A DNA stretch of 6,718 nt. Source: Pleurocapsa sp. MO_226.B13 (GTDB lineage: Bacteria > Cyanobacteriota > Cyanobacteriia > Cyanobacteriales > Xenococcaceae). Made by a program: the position numbers and the translations under genes. The DNA lies in NCBI GenBank assembly GCA_030064795.1, contig JASJEI010000374.1:1-6718 (forward strand), given 5' to 3'. How positions within the stretch are numbered: position 1 is the first letter of the stretch; every line of letters begins with the position of its first letter. Positions 1 through 6,130 of the stretch are shown here, piece by piece. The notes under the pieces were generated by a model that was given only the letters and a program-made list of their open reading frames with translations, was not told the DNA's origin and searched no databases.

Positions 1-900
1 GCCCATAGTTCGCCCCATGTAGTGGCGCAACTCACCCCAAGGTGTCAGGGGAGCAAGATCCATTGGCGACAATGGATCTTGCACCGTAATCGAGCGATTC
101 GGAGTCGGTCGGATGTCACATAACTTTACCCTGGGTTCGTTAGGCTTGAGGCGATTAATTTTGGTAGCAATTTTTTTAGCTTCACGAATTTCTTGATGTT
201 GCAGCAAAAAATAACCCAACTCCATTTGAGGTTGTAAATCATTGGGGCGATTAGCCCCTTCGAGCAGTAATTGATGCCAAGTTGCTAAGGCATCGCTACT
301 ACGAGCCAATCGCCACTCAACAACTTTCTGACTACAATACAATCGCCACAATCCCCATAACAATGCTAAGTGAGCCACCAGAACCAACTTAGCGTAGGGA
401 GCAATAGCAAAATTGTAAATTTGTACCCAGTCTCCAGATCTAGAAAGAGCCGACCATAGAGGATAGAGGATAAGAGCATAAATTGACTGCATACAGGCAA
501 ACCAATAAAGCACTTCAGCAATAATTCGTTTGCGAATACGAGGAATCAAAAGAATTGGTATCAATCCCAAGCAGATTGAGAGCAGATTCCCAGCAAAGAC
601 AATCCACCAATATTCAACTGTACTAAAATTTCCTGACGGAATAATATAACCCGAAAAGAATAGCCAGCGAAAGGTGGTTACTGTTCCTCCCACTTGCCAA
701 GTAGCTAGGCTATGACCTATTTCATGAAGCAGAACACCAAGGGGTATTAAGATAAAAATAGCCGACTGTTGTGCTAGCTGCCGATCTGATTCGGTGACTT
801 GGGCATCCCAAAATTGTGACCAATTCTGAGATATTTGCCAAATAGTGTTGATGCAAATCAGAATTGGAAATAGAGAAATAAGCCCGTAGGAGTCTGTCAT
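1..900 (-). CDS. M50-type membrane zinc metalloprotease-like protein, partial (C-terminus off left edge)
   Basis: An uninterrupted 300-codon frame begins with ATG at 900 and leaves the window at base 1, so the C-terminus is missing. The start is firm: a TAG stop (901-903) abuts the ATG, and the next Met (137) lies beyond the active-site motif. No clear ribosome binding site precedes it. Residues 59-63 read HEIGH, the HExxH zinc-binding and catalytic motif, at the end of a hydrophobic stretch (46-58), as in intramembrane site-2-protease-like (M50) peptidases. Other hydrophobic segments lie near 3-20, 95-118, 126-150 and 164-187. The segment FAGNLLSICLG (102-112) resembles the second M50 core helix, but no LDG-type third-ligand motif follows it. 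D157 in SRSGDW is a possible substitute. Residues 200-258 are charged and helical, reminiscent of a TPR-like cytoplasmic domain. The gene lies 149 bp downstream of mtnA on the same strand, so cotranscription is possible but unproven. Membrane location and protease class are fairly sure; the substrate is unknown. Confidence 0.82.
   Translation of the reverse strand, partial: MTDSYGLISLFPILICINTIWQISQNWSQFWDAQVTESDRQLAQQSAIFILIPLGVLLHEIGHSLATWQVGGTVTTFRWLFFSGYIIPSGNFSTVEYWWIVFAGNLLSICLGLIPILLIPRIRKRIIAEVLYWFACMQSIYALILYPLWSALSRSGDWVQIYNFAIAPYAKLVLVAHLALLWGLWRLYCSQKVVEWRLARSSDALATWHQLLLEGANRPNDLQPQMELGYFLLQHQEIREAKKIATKINRLKPNEPRVKLCDIRPTPNRSITVQDPLSPMDLAPLTPWGELRHYMGRTMG
53..82. repeat. Perfect 13-4-13 inverted repeat inside the M50-like gene
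   Basis: GCAAGATCCATTG (53-65) is followed by the four bases GCGA (66-69) and then by its exact reverse complement CAATGGATCTTGC (70-82). The flanking bases (A52 and A83) do not pair, so the stem is exactly 13 bp. It lies within codons 273-283 of the M50-like frame (residues VQDPLSPMDLA) and keeps that frame open. Read on the plus strand the loop is GCGA, a GNRA-type tetraloop. Neither side is followed by a T-tract, so it does not look like an intrinsic terminator. It could be a small palindromic repeat inserted in frame, or a selected mRNA or DNA hairpin. Confidence 0.85.
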
Positions 901-1049
901 CTAAGATAGAAAATGGCAAAACTGGGATGGGTAATTTGGGGGAAAACTTCACGATCGGGTTGGACAAATTATTTTGCCTACCTACTCACTCAATGAAAAT
1001 TTGAACCGCCTTCCACATTTTCTAACATATCTCCAGGGTTAATTTATGG

Positions 1050-2114
1050 TTAGCTGACCGAACTAACGTTACGAAAATCAATTAAAGAGCTAGGTTGAAT
1101 TACTCCTTTTTCGGTGATAACTGCCGTAATTAATTCAGCAGGAGTGACATCAAAGGCTGGATTATAAAATTTTGCTCCTTTAGGACAGATCGAATGTCGC
1201 TCGATCTGATATATTTCTGTAGCATTTCGTTCTTCGATGGGAATTTGACTGCCCTCATTTAAGTCAAAATCGATAGTGGAAAAAGGGGCAGCGACATAAA
1301 AAGGAATCTGATGGACCTTGGCTGCGATCGCGACGGAATAAGTGCCAATTTTATTGGCTGTATCGCCGTTAGCTGCAATTCGATCTGCTCCTACCACCAC
1401 CAGGTCAATCATGCCCTGTTGCATACAGTGAGCGGCCATACTATCGGCGATCGCGGTTACGGGAATATTTTCTTGTACGCATTCCCAAGCGGTTAGTTTT
1501 GCCCCTTGAAGACGGGGACGAGTTTCATCTGCATAAACCATCTCCAAACGTTGCTCTCGCCAAGCAGAACGAATTACACCCAAAGCCGTGCCATAACCAG
1601 CAGTAGCCAAAGCCCCTGCATTACAGTGAGTGAGAATTCGGAGTTTTTGTGGGGTATTGGGCAAAATAGCTAAGCCACGATCGCCTATCGCTTTACAGGT
1701 TGCCAAGTCTTCTGCTTGAATCTCTTGGGCGGTTTTTAACAGAGTCGCCTTAATCTCTTCCACACTGCCAATTTCCTCGTAAGCCGTTTTCAGCATTCTA
1801 GCGATCGCCCAAAATAAATTTACTGCTGTCGGGCGAGTTTGCCGTAATAAGTTAGCTACCCGTTCTAAATCGGCGATAAATTGAGTGCGATCGCTGGTCT
1901 TGATTTCCGTCGCCCCCAGATACATTCCATAGGCTGCTGCCACTCCAATTGCAGGCGCACCCCGCACAATCATGGTCTTAATCGCCCGTGCCATATCTTC
2001 ACTACGATTGACGATCACCCTGCTATATTCCCCTGGGAGGCGAGTTTGATCGATTAGAGAGACATAACCGTCTTGCCAGATTACAGGATAAATTTGATTA
2101 TAATTTGAATTCAT
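1050..2114 (-). CDS. mtnA: S-methyl-5-thioribose-1-phosphate isomerase
   Basis: This 354-residue protein is a full-length aldose-ketose isomerase of the MtnA / eIF2B-like family. It converts 5-methylthioribose-1-phosphate to 5-methylthioribulose-1-phosphate in the cytoplasm, a step of the methionine salvage pathway that recycles methylthioadenosine. Family landmarks appear in order: [13 protein letters not shown] (51-63) in the N-terminal substrate-binding part, [18 protein letters not shown] (162-179) with the catalytic Cys at 164, [12 protein letters not shown] (194-205), and [20 protein letters not shown] (240-259) with the catalytic acid Asp244. The end matches the family (PFSTID, then the EER segment). 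The start at 2114 gives the N-terminus expected for cyanobacterial MtnA (..YPVIWQDG..). No strong ribosome binding site is visible. A candidate promoter lies about 30 bp upstream. Four HIP1 octamers lie inside the gene. No other methionine-salvage gene is in the window. Identity is very secure. Confidence 0.97.
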   Translation of the reverse strand: MNSNYNQIYPVIWQDGYVSLIDQTRLPGEYSRVIVNRSEDMARAIKTMIVRGAPAIGVAAAYGMYLGATEIKTSDRTQFIADLERVANLLRQTRPTAVNLFWAIARMLKTAYEEIGSVEEIKATLLKTAQEIQAEDLATCKAIGDRGLAILPNTPQKLRILTHCNAGALATAGYGTALGVIRSAWREQRLEMVYADETRPRLQGAKLTAWECVQENIPVTAIADSMAAHCMQQGMIDLVVVGADRIAANGDTANKIGTYSVAIAAKVHQIPFYVAAPFSTIDFDLNEGSQIPIEERNATEIYQIERHSICPKGAKFYNPAFDVTPAELITAVITEKGVIQPSSLIDFRNVSSVS

Positions 2115-2141
2115 TGAGTCGTTGCACGCAGTCTATTGGTT

Positions 2142-2169
2142 TTTATATATATTTTATGACTTCAAACAA
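2142..2169 (-). promoter_or_regulatory. Candidate mtnA promoter
   Basis: Read on the minus strand, TTGTTT (2169-2164) and TATAAA (2147-2142) are separated by 16 bp, a sigma-70-like arrangement. The -10 element ends 27 bases before the mtnA ATG, which would give a 5' leader of roughly 20 bases. The surrounding sequence is very AT-rich (a TATATATA run), so a chance match is possible. I saw nothing resembling a SAM riboswitch in this leader. Confidence 0.35.
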
Positions 2170-2195
2170 AATATAGAGCTTCACTGCCAAACTAT

Positions 2196-2207
2196 TATCT
2201 ATAGATA
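2196..2207. repeat. 12-bp perfect palindrome TATCTATAGATA
   Basis: TATCTATAGATA is identical to its reverse complement. It sits between the divergent mtnA and 2360-2941 genes, immediately before the strong Shine-Dalgarno-like sequence at 2209-2218. It could be a dimeric regulator site, but it is low-complexity AT sequence and there is no known match. Confidence 0.4.
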
Positions 2208-2208
2208 G

Positions 2209-2218
2209 AAGGAGGTGA
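2209..2218 (+). promoter_or_regulatory. Orphan perfect Shine-Dalgarno sequence
   Basis: AAGGAGGTGA matches ten consecutive bases of the anti-Shine-Dalgarno complement of bacterial 16S rRNA, far stronger than the sites before the other genes here. It does not serve the next gene (ATG 2360), which is about 140 bases away and separated by an in-frame TAA (2348-2350). The only usable frames nearby are tiny. One is a GTG at 2215 that overlaps the site itself (21 codons, ending TGA 2278-2280). The other is a rare ATC at 2222 (25 codons, ending just before TAG). Neither encodes anything recognisable. It may be a decayed gene start, a leader-peptide site or chance. Confidence 0.4.
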
Positions 2219-2241
2219 GCTATCGATCGTTTAATTTGCTA

Positions 2242-2253
2242 CTCATCGATGAG
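2242..2253. repeat. 12-bp perfect palindrome CTCATCGATGAG
   Basis: CTCATCGATGAG is a perfect palindrome located about 107 bp before the ATG at 2360 and 24 bases after the orphan Shine-Dalgarno sequence. With the palindrome at 2196-2207 it makes two 12-bp palindromes within 58 bases of this divergent spacer. Its size would suit a dimeric repressor, but no regulator can be assigned. Confidence 0.4.
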
Positions 2254-2359
2254 GGGAAGATTGTTTGCCTGCTTGTTTGACCAGTTAAGCAATACATAGT
2301 TTTCAATTGGTGACAGCTTAAAATTAAAAATTTCAACTATTCTAAAGTAAAAAAGTATT

Positions 2360-2941
2360 ATGAAACAAAAGCCAGAAAAAATTTTACGGTTAAAAAATAC
2401 CAAACACAAAGCTTTTTTCTTAACTTTTATTTTAGGTTTGACCCTCGTTTCTGTTGTTGGCTTGAGGAATTTATCGCTTGACAACACTCTGTTAGCAGAA
2501 GCTGCACCTACTCGTAATTCATTGCCAAGCGATCTTTCTTTACCGCCGATCCACCCAGACGAACCTGCTGAATATACGTTTTCTAAAAGATTTTCCAAGA
2601 AAAATGCCTTGGATAGCGCATCTAAAATCGGCAATGCTTTGTCTAGCTTCCAAAAACTCACTGCTAAAGCTCAAACTGTCTTAGAACCAGAAACTCTTAA
2701 TGAAGTGGGAAATACTGGCTGGGAGATACAAAACCTGGGCTTTCCTAACTGGGTTAATACTGTCTCAGGAGCGATCGAGAAACAAAACTATCAGCTAAAA
2801 AAACTTGAGTGGGAATTAGCACAAAAACAATACGAAGCTGGAGAAATTAACCGCTCGGTTTTAGACTCAAAAGCCGAAAGCTACGAAACTGCAAAACAAA
2901 ATTTTCAGCAGTTTTGGCAATCTTTGAAAATAAGAGACTAG
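2360..2941 (+). CDS. Hypothetical membrane-anchored or exported protein with TolC-like C-terminal helix
   Basis: I do not recognise this 193-residue protein as a named family. The N-terminus is basic (residues 1-17, rich in Lys and Arg) and is followed by a hydrophobic segment (18-36), so it is either exported by a signal peptide (possible processing near AEA, 46-48) or held as a signal anchor. Residues 50-75 are Pro-rich and probably extended. The rest is polar and mostly helical, with heptad-like charge from about 137 to 190. In that stretch, LEWELAQKQYEAGEINRSVL (149-168) closely resembles the helix-turn-helix hallmark of TolC/OEP outer-membrane efflux proteins (AxxQYEAGEIS-xx-L). The protein is far shorter than a TolC monomer (over 400 residues) and has no barrel strands visible. 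The ATG at 2360 is the first in frame, because a TAA lies at 2348-2350; its ribosome binding site is weak. The gene converges on the TetR gene with a 19-bp gap. A periplasmic or thylakoid-lumen-facing coiled-coil accessory protein is plausible but inferred. Confidence 0.75.
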   Translation: MKQKPEKILRLKNTKHKAFFLTFILGLTLVSVVGLRNLSLDNTLLAEAAPTRNSLPSDLSLPPIHPDEPAEYTFSKRFSKKNALDSASKIGNALSSFQKLTAKAQTVLEPETLNEVGNTGWEIQNLGFPNWVNTVSGAIEKQNYQLKKLEWELAQKQYEAGEINRSVLDSKAESYETAKQNFQQFWQSLKIRD

Positions 2942-2960
2942 TGTGGTTATCTGTTTGGTG

Positions 2961-3548
2961 TTAGTTGGTTTTTATATGTTCTATGGCTGCGAGTAAAGCA
3001 TCGAGCATCACTGCAAAACTATCATCCGTAGAACGAGGTAAAGTTAATAATCCAGACCGTTCTAAGCTGATAAAGCCGAAAATAGCAGAATTAACCATTC
3101 GCATGATATCAATTAATTTAGTTTTACTTAAACTTTGAGAATCTAAAAGAGTTTTAAATAAACCCTGAGATGCTTGAATTATCGCAGCCGAGTCTGGATC
3201 GTCTGGCTGGAGTTGAAACTGCATCATTACTTGAAATAGTCCAGGATGCAACCTGGCAAAATCTCGACTGGTAAATCCTCCAGCCTTTAATAAAGCGCGG
3301 GGTTCTTTTATACCAGCAGTTTTAGATCTGAGTTCGGCAAACAAAAGTTCGTAAATCTTTAACGCCACTACTTTGTTTAATTCTGTATTTCCTTGGAGAT
3401 GTTTATAAATTGCAGGAGGTTTGATACCTAATTCTCTTGCCACGCGGTTTACACCAAGGGCAGATGCACCCTCTTTTTCGATACAGGCGATCGCAGCATT
3501 AATTACGTCTTGTCTGGTTAAGGAGTTTTCTTTAGTCGGACGACCCAT
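2961..3548 (-). CDS. TetR/AcrR-family transcriptional repressor with WHG-type C-terminal domain
   Basis: This 195-residue protein has the typical TetR size and layout. The N-terminal domain starts MGRPTKENSLTRQDVINAA and carries the helix-turn-helix at about 33-52 (VARELGIKPPAIYKHLQG), with the Tyr-Lys-His of the recognition helix. The C-terminal ligand and dimerisation domain contains RLHPGLFQVMM (99-109) and FGFISLERSG (157-166), which fit the TetR_C_33/WHG group by pattern. The inducer cannot be read from sequence. It starts 32 bp after the end of the phosphotransferase gene on the same strand, so the two are probably one transcript, starting upstream of 4495. The doubled inverted repeat at 4510-4549, before the divergent amidase, is the natural candidate operator, giving autorepression plus amidase control (inference). 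The ribosome binding site is weak; the start is fixed by the conserved MGRPT opening. A HIP1 octamer lies in the helix-turn-helix coding region. Confidence 0.93.
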   Translation of the reverse strand: MGRPTKENSLTRQDVINAAIACIEKEGASALGVNRVARELGIKPPAIYKHLQGNTELNKVVALKIYELLFAELRSKTAGIKEPRALLKAGGFTSRDFARLHPGLFQVMMQFQLQPDDPDSAAIIQASQGLFKTLLDSQSLSKTKLIDIMRMVNSAIFGFISLERSGLLTLPRSTDDSFAVMLDALLAAIEHIKTN

Positions 3549-3580
3549 TTTTCATTAAACTTTAAGCGTTTATCATTTTG

Positions 3581-4495
3581 TTACCTAGTTTCCGACTCGG
3601 CAACACAACGCAATGTTCTTTCTCCTATTATTGCTTGCCTTGGGTTGTCTATTAAGCCCACATCCAGTAGCGTTACACCAAAATATATTGCCCATCCCTT
3701 CGCTCTTTGTAATGTTGCCTCAGATATATTAGTGTATTCGGCGATCGCCTGTTGTCGGGCATCTCGATTTGGGAAAAGCATCCAAATGGAAGCGAGATCT
3801 GTGGCAATATCGCCAGAGGTAATATCGCCCCAATCAATAATACCCGCGATCGCACCATCCTTAACCAGAATATTGCCTGGATGAAGATCGCCATGAAGCC
3901 ATTTTGCTGGAACGTCTATTGGTGCATCTAAAGCCCGATGCCAGATATTTTTAATTGTTTTAGCGATAGGATCGATCTTACTCTCAAGCCGTTGTATTCG
4001 TTGTTCGATAATATCTGCTCGTTGTTTTAAGGGTACGCCCCGTACTGGATTTGCAGGAGCATTAGCTGGTGGGGGTAGATGTAGCGATCGCAGAAATGAC
4101 CCCAATAACTTTGCCTGATTTGCATTGGGTTGCTCTCGATCCGCAGTTACTCCAGAAACCCAAGGCAAGATACTCCATCGCCAAGGGTAGTTTGCTGTAG
4201 GTTTACCCAGTCTATAAGGAGTTGGTATGGGCATGGTTAATCTATCGGCTATTTGTGGCAACCATGTCTGTTCGTGTTCGATTAGTTTGGCTGCTACTTG
4301 TCTTCGAGGAAGTCTGACACACAGGCGATCGCCTAAGCGAAAGATAACATTATCCCAACCAAAGTCAAGCAGTTGCAGGGGAAGGTTGATTAAATCTGGG
4401 TGTTGTTTTGCTAACAAATCAAAAACTAAGGCTGTATCTATTTCAACTTCTGAAATTGGTGTCCCTGAAGAACCAGATTTTTTATTTAATTCCAT
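3581..4495 (-). CDS. Aminoglycoside phosphotransferase (APH)-family small-molecule kinase
   Basis: This 304-residue soluble protein has a protein-kinase-like APH fold and should transfer phosphate from a nucleotide to a small-molecule hydroxyl. The N-lobe has WDNVIFRLGDRLCVRLPRR (47-65), where the usual nucleotide-binding strand carries Arg, followed by the helix with E73/E75 (LIEHEQTWLP). A hinge-like segment WRWSILPWVSG lies at 105-115. The C-lobe holds the Brenner motif WLHGDLHPGNILV (199-211), with catalytic Asp203 and Asn208, and the metal-binding IIDWGD (219-224, Asp221). All key residues are present, so the enzyme is probably active. Chromosomal members of this family have varied or unknown substrates, so antibiotic resistance should not be assumed. 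The start at 4495 precedes the conserved domain by about 20 residues; its ribosome binding site is weak. It is the first gene of a probable operon with tetR (32-bp gap), divergent from the amidase. The gene is rich in HIP1 (four copies), suggesting long residence in this genome rather than recent transfer. Confidence 0.9.
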   Translation of the reverse strand: MELNKKSGSSGTPISEVEIDTALVFDLLAKQHPDLINLPLQLLDFGWDNVIFRLGDRLCVRLPRRQVAAKLIEHEQTWLPQIADRLTMPIPTPYRLGKPTANYPWRWSILPWVSGVTADREQPNANQAKLLGSFLRSLHLPPPANAPANPVRGVPLKQRADIIEQRIQRLESKIDPIAKTIKNIWHRALDAPIDVPAKWLHGDLHPGNILVKDGAIAGIIDWGDITSGDIATDLASIWMLFPNRDARQQAIAEYTNISEATLQRAKGWAIYFGVTLLDVGLIDNPRQAIIGERTLRCVAESETR

Positions 4496-4509
4496 GTTTA
4501 GCTCTGAAA

Positions 4510-4532
4510 TTTAGTTAATAGCATTAACTAAA
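4510..4532. promoter_or_regulatory. Probable TetR operator, copy 1 (10-bp arms, 3-bp spacer)
   Basis: TTTAGTTAAT (4510-4519) and ATTAACTAAA (4523-4532) are exact reverse complements separated by AGC, a 23-bp near-palindrome of the size bound by TetR-family dimers. It lies in the short divergent spacer between the phosphotransferase-tetR operon and the amidase, close to the expected promoters of both. The adjoining second copy (4533-4549) repeats its 17-bp core. Binding by the TetR protein encoded at 2961-3548 is inferred from position. Confidence 0.65.
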
Positions 4533-4549
4533 AGTAAATATAATTAACT
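4533..4549. promoter_or_regulatory. Probable TetR operator, copy 2 (imperfect), overlapping the amidase -10 box
   Basis: AGTAAAT-ATA-ATTAACT repeats the core AGTTAAT-AGC-ATTAACT of copy 1 (4513-4529) with one arm mismatch and a different spacer. It is offset by exactly 20 bp, about two helical turns, so two bound dimers would lie on the same face of the DNA. It covers the TATAAT at 4539-4544, so occupancy should block RNA polymerase at the amidase promoter. A match of this length at such a phased distance argues against chance, though the region is AT-rich. Confidence 0.55.
4539..4544 (+). promoter_or_regulatory. -10 element (TATAAT) of the amidase promoter
   Basis: A perfect TATAAT consensus sits 37 bases upstream of the preferred amidase ATG (4582), which places transcription start near 4551 and leaves a leader of about 30 bases carrying the GAGG ribosome binding site. 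No good -35 hexamer lies 16-18 bp upstream (the positions fall inside operator copy 1), so the promoter may be weak or activator-dependent. On the opposite strand the same bases offer TATATT (4542-4537), and TTGAGT (4552-4547) with GTTAAT (4528-4523) is a weak alternative promoter for the phosphotransferase operon. Confidence 0.5.
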
Positions 4550-4581
4550 CAATCAAATCTATTTTATTGAGGATGCTAGCG

Positions 4582-6051
4582 ATGGAGATAGTGTTTGCTA
4601 CTGCCAGTCAACTGGCGCAGATGATTAGAGATAAAGAAGTTTCGGCGTTAGAAGTTGTGAATGCTTATTTGGAACAGATTGAAAAACATAACGGAAAGAT
4701 AAATGCAATCGCCACCTTAAATAGAGAAGAAGCTAAAACAAGAGCAATAGAAGCAGATGAAGCTTTAGCCAGAGGAGAAAACTGGGGCGCGTTACATGGC
4801 GTACCGATTACCATTAAAGATGCTTTAGAAACTAAGGGGTTGCGCTCTACTTGTAACTATAAACCTTTAACTAACTATATCCCCCAACAAGATGCGATCG
4901 CGGTAGAAAGATTGCGTTCGGCAGGAGCAATTATTATGGCTAAAACTAACTGTGCCAGTTTAGCGGGAGATTATCAAACTCATGGTGCGGTGTTTGCCAG
5001 AGCCAATAATCCTTGGAATCTCGATTATACTCCAGGGGGAAGCACTGGTGGAGGTGCAGCAGCAGTAGCTGCTGGTTTGTCGCCTTTAGAATTGGGGAGT
5101 GATGGCGGTGGTTCGATTAGACAACCCGCTCATTGCTGCGGAATTTTTGGTTTTAAGCCAACAGATAGATTAGTTCCTACTTTGGGACATCTTCCCGAAC
5201 TTCCTGGCTATCCTAAAAGTATCCGTCATGTCTTAACTATTGGTGCTTTAGCTCGTTGTGTGGAGGATTTAAAACTTTGTCTATCTTTAATTGCAGGAGC
5301 AGATTCCAGACAACCAGAAATACCGCCAGTAACTTTAAACACTCCAGCAAAAAAATCCTTATCATCTTTACGTATTGCTTGGACTTCTGAATTGGGAAAT
5401 CTGAAAGTAGATCCTGAAATTAGTTCTACCTTAAGCAATTTTGTGACTAGACTTACTGAGGCTGGATGCCATGTAGAACAACAAATCCCTCAAGAATTCG
5501 ATTTTGATACTGCTTGGGAAACCTATGGCGAGGTATATGCATCAGAGCTATTGACCTCCGAACCAGTTTTTACCTGGGATAACATTTCATTTACCTTAAA
5601 ACTCAATTTCTCTAAAATTCAAGTGGCTCGTCAGTATCGAAATAGTCCGATAGAACGGGGATTTCTCAAAGCTTTTCCTGTCAATTTCTCCAAATATATG
5701 CAGAGTTTAACCAAACGCGATTGCGCCATCGCTCAGATGGATGATTTTTTAGCTGACTGGGATGCTTATCTTTGTCCTGTATCAACAATTACAGCTTTTC
5801 CCCATCAACCCAAAGGAAAACCCATAGAAGTCAATGGCATCAAGCTTCCTTACATTACAGCCTGTGGCGGTTATGCCATTTTGTTTAATTTTACGGGACA
5901 TCCCGTAGTAGTGATTCCTATTGGTCGTAGTCAGTCAGGATTACCCATAGGAATACAGATAGTGGGAAAAAGGTGGCAAGATTTAGAGTTATTGGCGATC
6001 GCAGAAAAGATTAATGAAATAGCTTGCGATCTTCAACATCCATCTTTGTAA
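4582..6051 (+). CDS. Amidase-signature family hydrolase
   Basis: This 489-residue cytoplasmic enzyme hydrolyses a carboxamide to acid plus ammonia or amine, using the Ser-cisSer-Lys triad. Visible elements are PITIKDALET with catalytic Lys79; the signature GGSTGGGAAAVAAG, where Ser154 is the cis-Ser and a Thr replaces the usual second Ser; and GSDGGGSIRQPAHCCGIFGF with nucleophile Ser178. The C-terminus has the usual NFTGHPVVVIPIG and LPIGIQIVGKRWQDLELL segments, so the protein is complete. I chose ATG 4582 because GAGG (4569-4572) lies 9 bases before it. In-frame TTG 4567 and ATG 4573 would overlap that site and add only five or three residues. It is less likely to be GatA of the tRNA amidotransferase, because no GatB or GatC is nearby and it stands beside a TetR-controlled unit. 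It resembles general acylamidases, and the substrate is unknown. It is probably repressed through the doubled inverted repeat upstream. The gene has just two HIP1 octamers. Confidence 0.93.
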   Translation: MEIVFATASQLAQMIRDKEVSALEVVNAYLEQIEKHNGKINAIATLNREEAKTRAIEADEALARGENWGALHGVPITIKDALETKGLRSTCNYKPLTNYIPQQDAIAVERLRSAGAIIMAKTNCASLAGDYQTHGAVFARANNPWNLDYTPGGSTGGGAAAVAAGLSPLELGSDGGGSIRQPAHCCGIFGFKPTDRLVPTLGHLPELPGYPKSIRHVLTIGALARCVEDLKLCLSLIAGADSRQPEIPPVTLNTPAKKSLSSLRIAWTSELGNLKVDPEISSTLSNFVTRLTEAGCHVEQQIPQEFDFDTAWETYGEVYASELLTSEPVFTWDNISFTLKLNFSKIQVARQYRNSPIERGFLKAFPVNFSKYMQSLTKRDCAIAQMDDFLADWDAYLCPVSTITAFPHQPKGKPIEVNGIKLPYITACGGYAILFNFTGHPVVVIPIGRSQSGLPIGIQIVGKRWQDLELLAIAEKINEIACDLQHPSL

Positions 6052-6130
6052 TTAAGTAATTAAATGACCATCGATTAATAAAGTTCTAGTTATAGACTGT
6101 AAAAAAATAAGATTACTCAATAGTTCGAGC

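Noticed and set aside
722..967. 81-codon minus-strand frame from a TTG start
   Set aside because: It lies in another frame over the beginning of the M50-like gene, which carries the HEIGH motif, and its product has no recognisable feature.
2115..2240. SAM-type riboswitch in front of mtnA
   Set aside because: A methionine-salvage gene made this worth checking, but the leader is short and AT-rich and shows no conserved aptamer-like helices.
2239..2661. 140-codon minus-strand frame opposite the TolC-like gene
   Set aside because: It is antisense to the better-supported 2360-2941 gene, and its sequence looks like a shadow translation with no domain pattern.
3645..3894. Overlapping frames on both strands inside the phosphotransferase gene
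   Set aside because: The phosphotransferase frame covers both and has all its catalytic motifs; these are shadows.
3581..4495. Antibiotic-resistance gene
   Set aside because: The APH fold alone does not show resistance; the gene is HIP1-rich, chromosomal in context and not close to a resistance enzyme I recognise.
4227..4514. 95-codon plus-strand frame opposite the start of the phosphotransferase gene
   Set aside because: Antisense shadow with no recognisable domain; it would also run through the operator region.
6083..6109. Possible terminator after the amidase (AGT(T)CTA / TAGACT hairpin)
   Set aside because: The stem is short and bulged, and it is followed by an A-tract rather than a T-tract on the coding strand.
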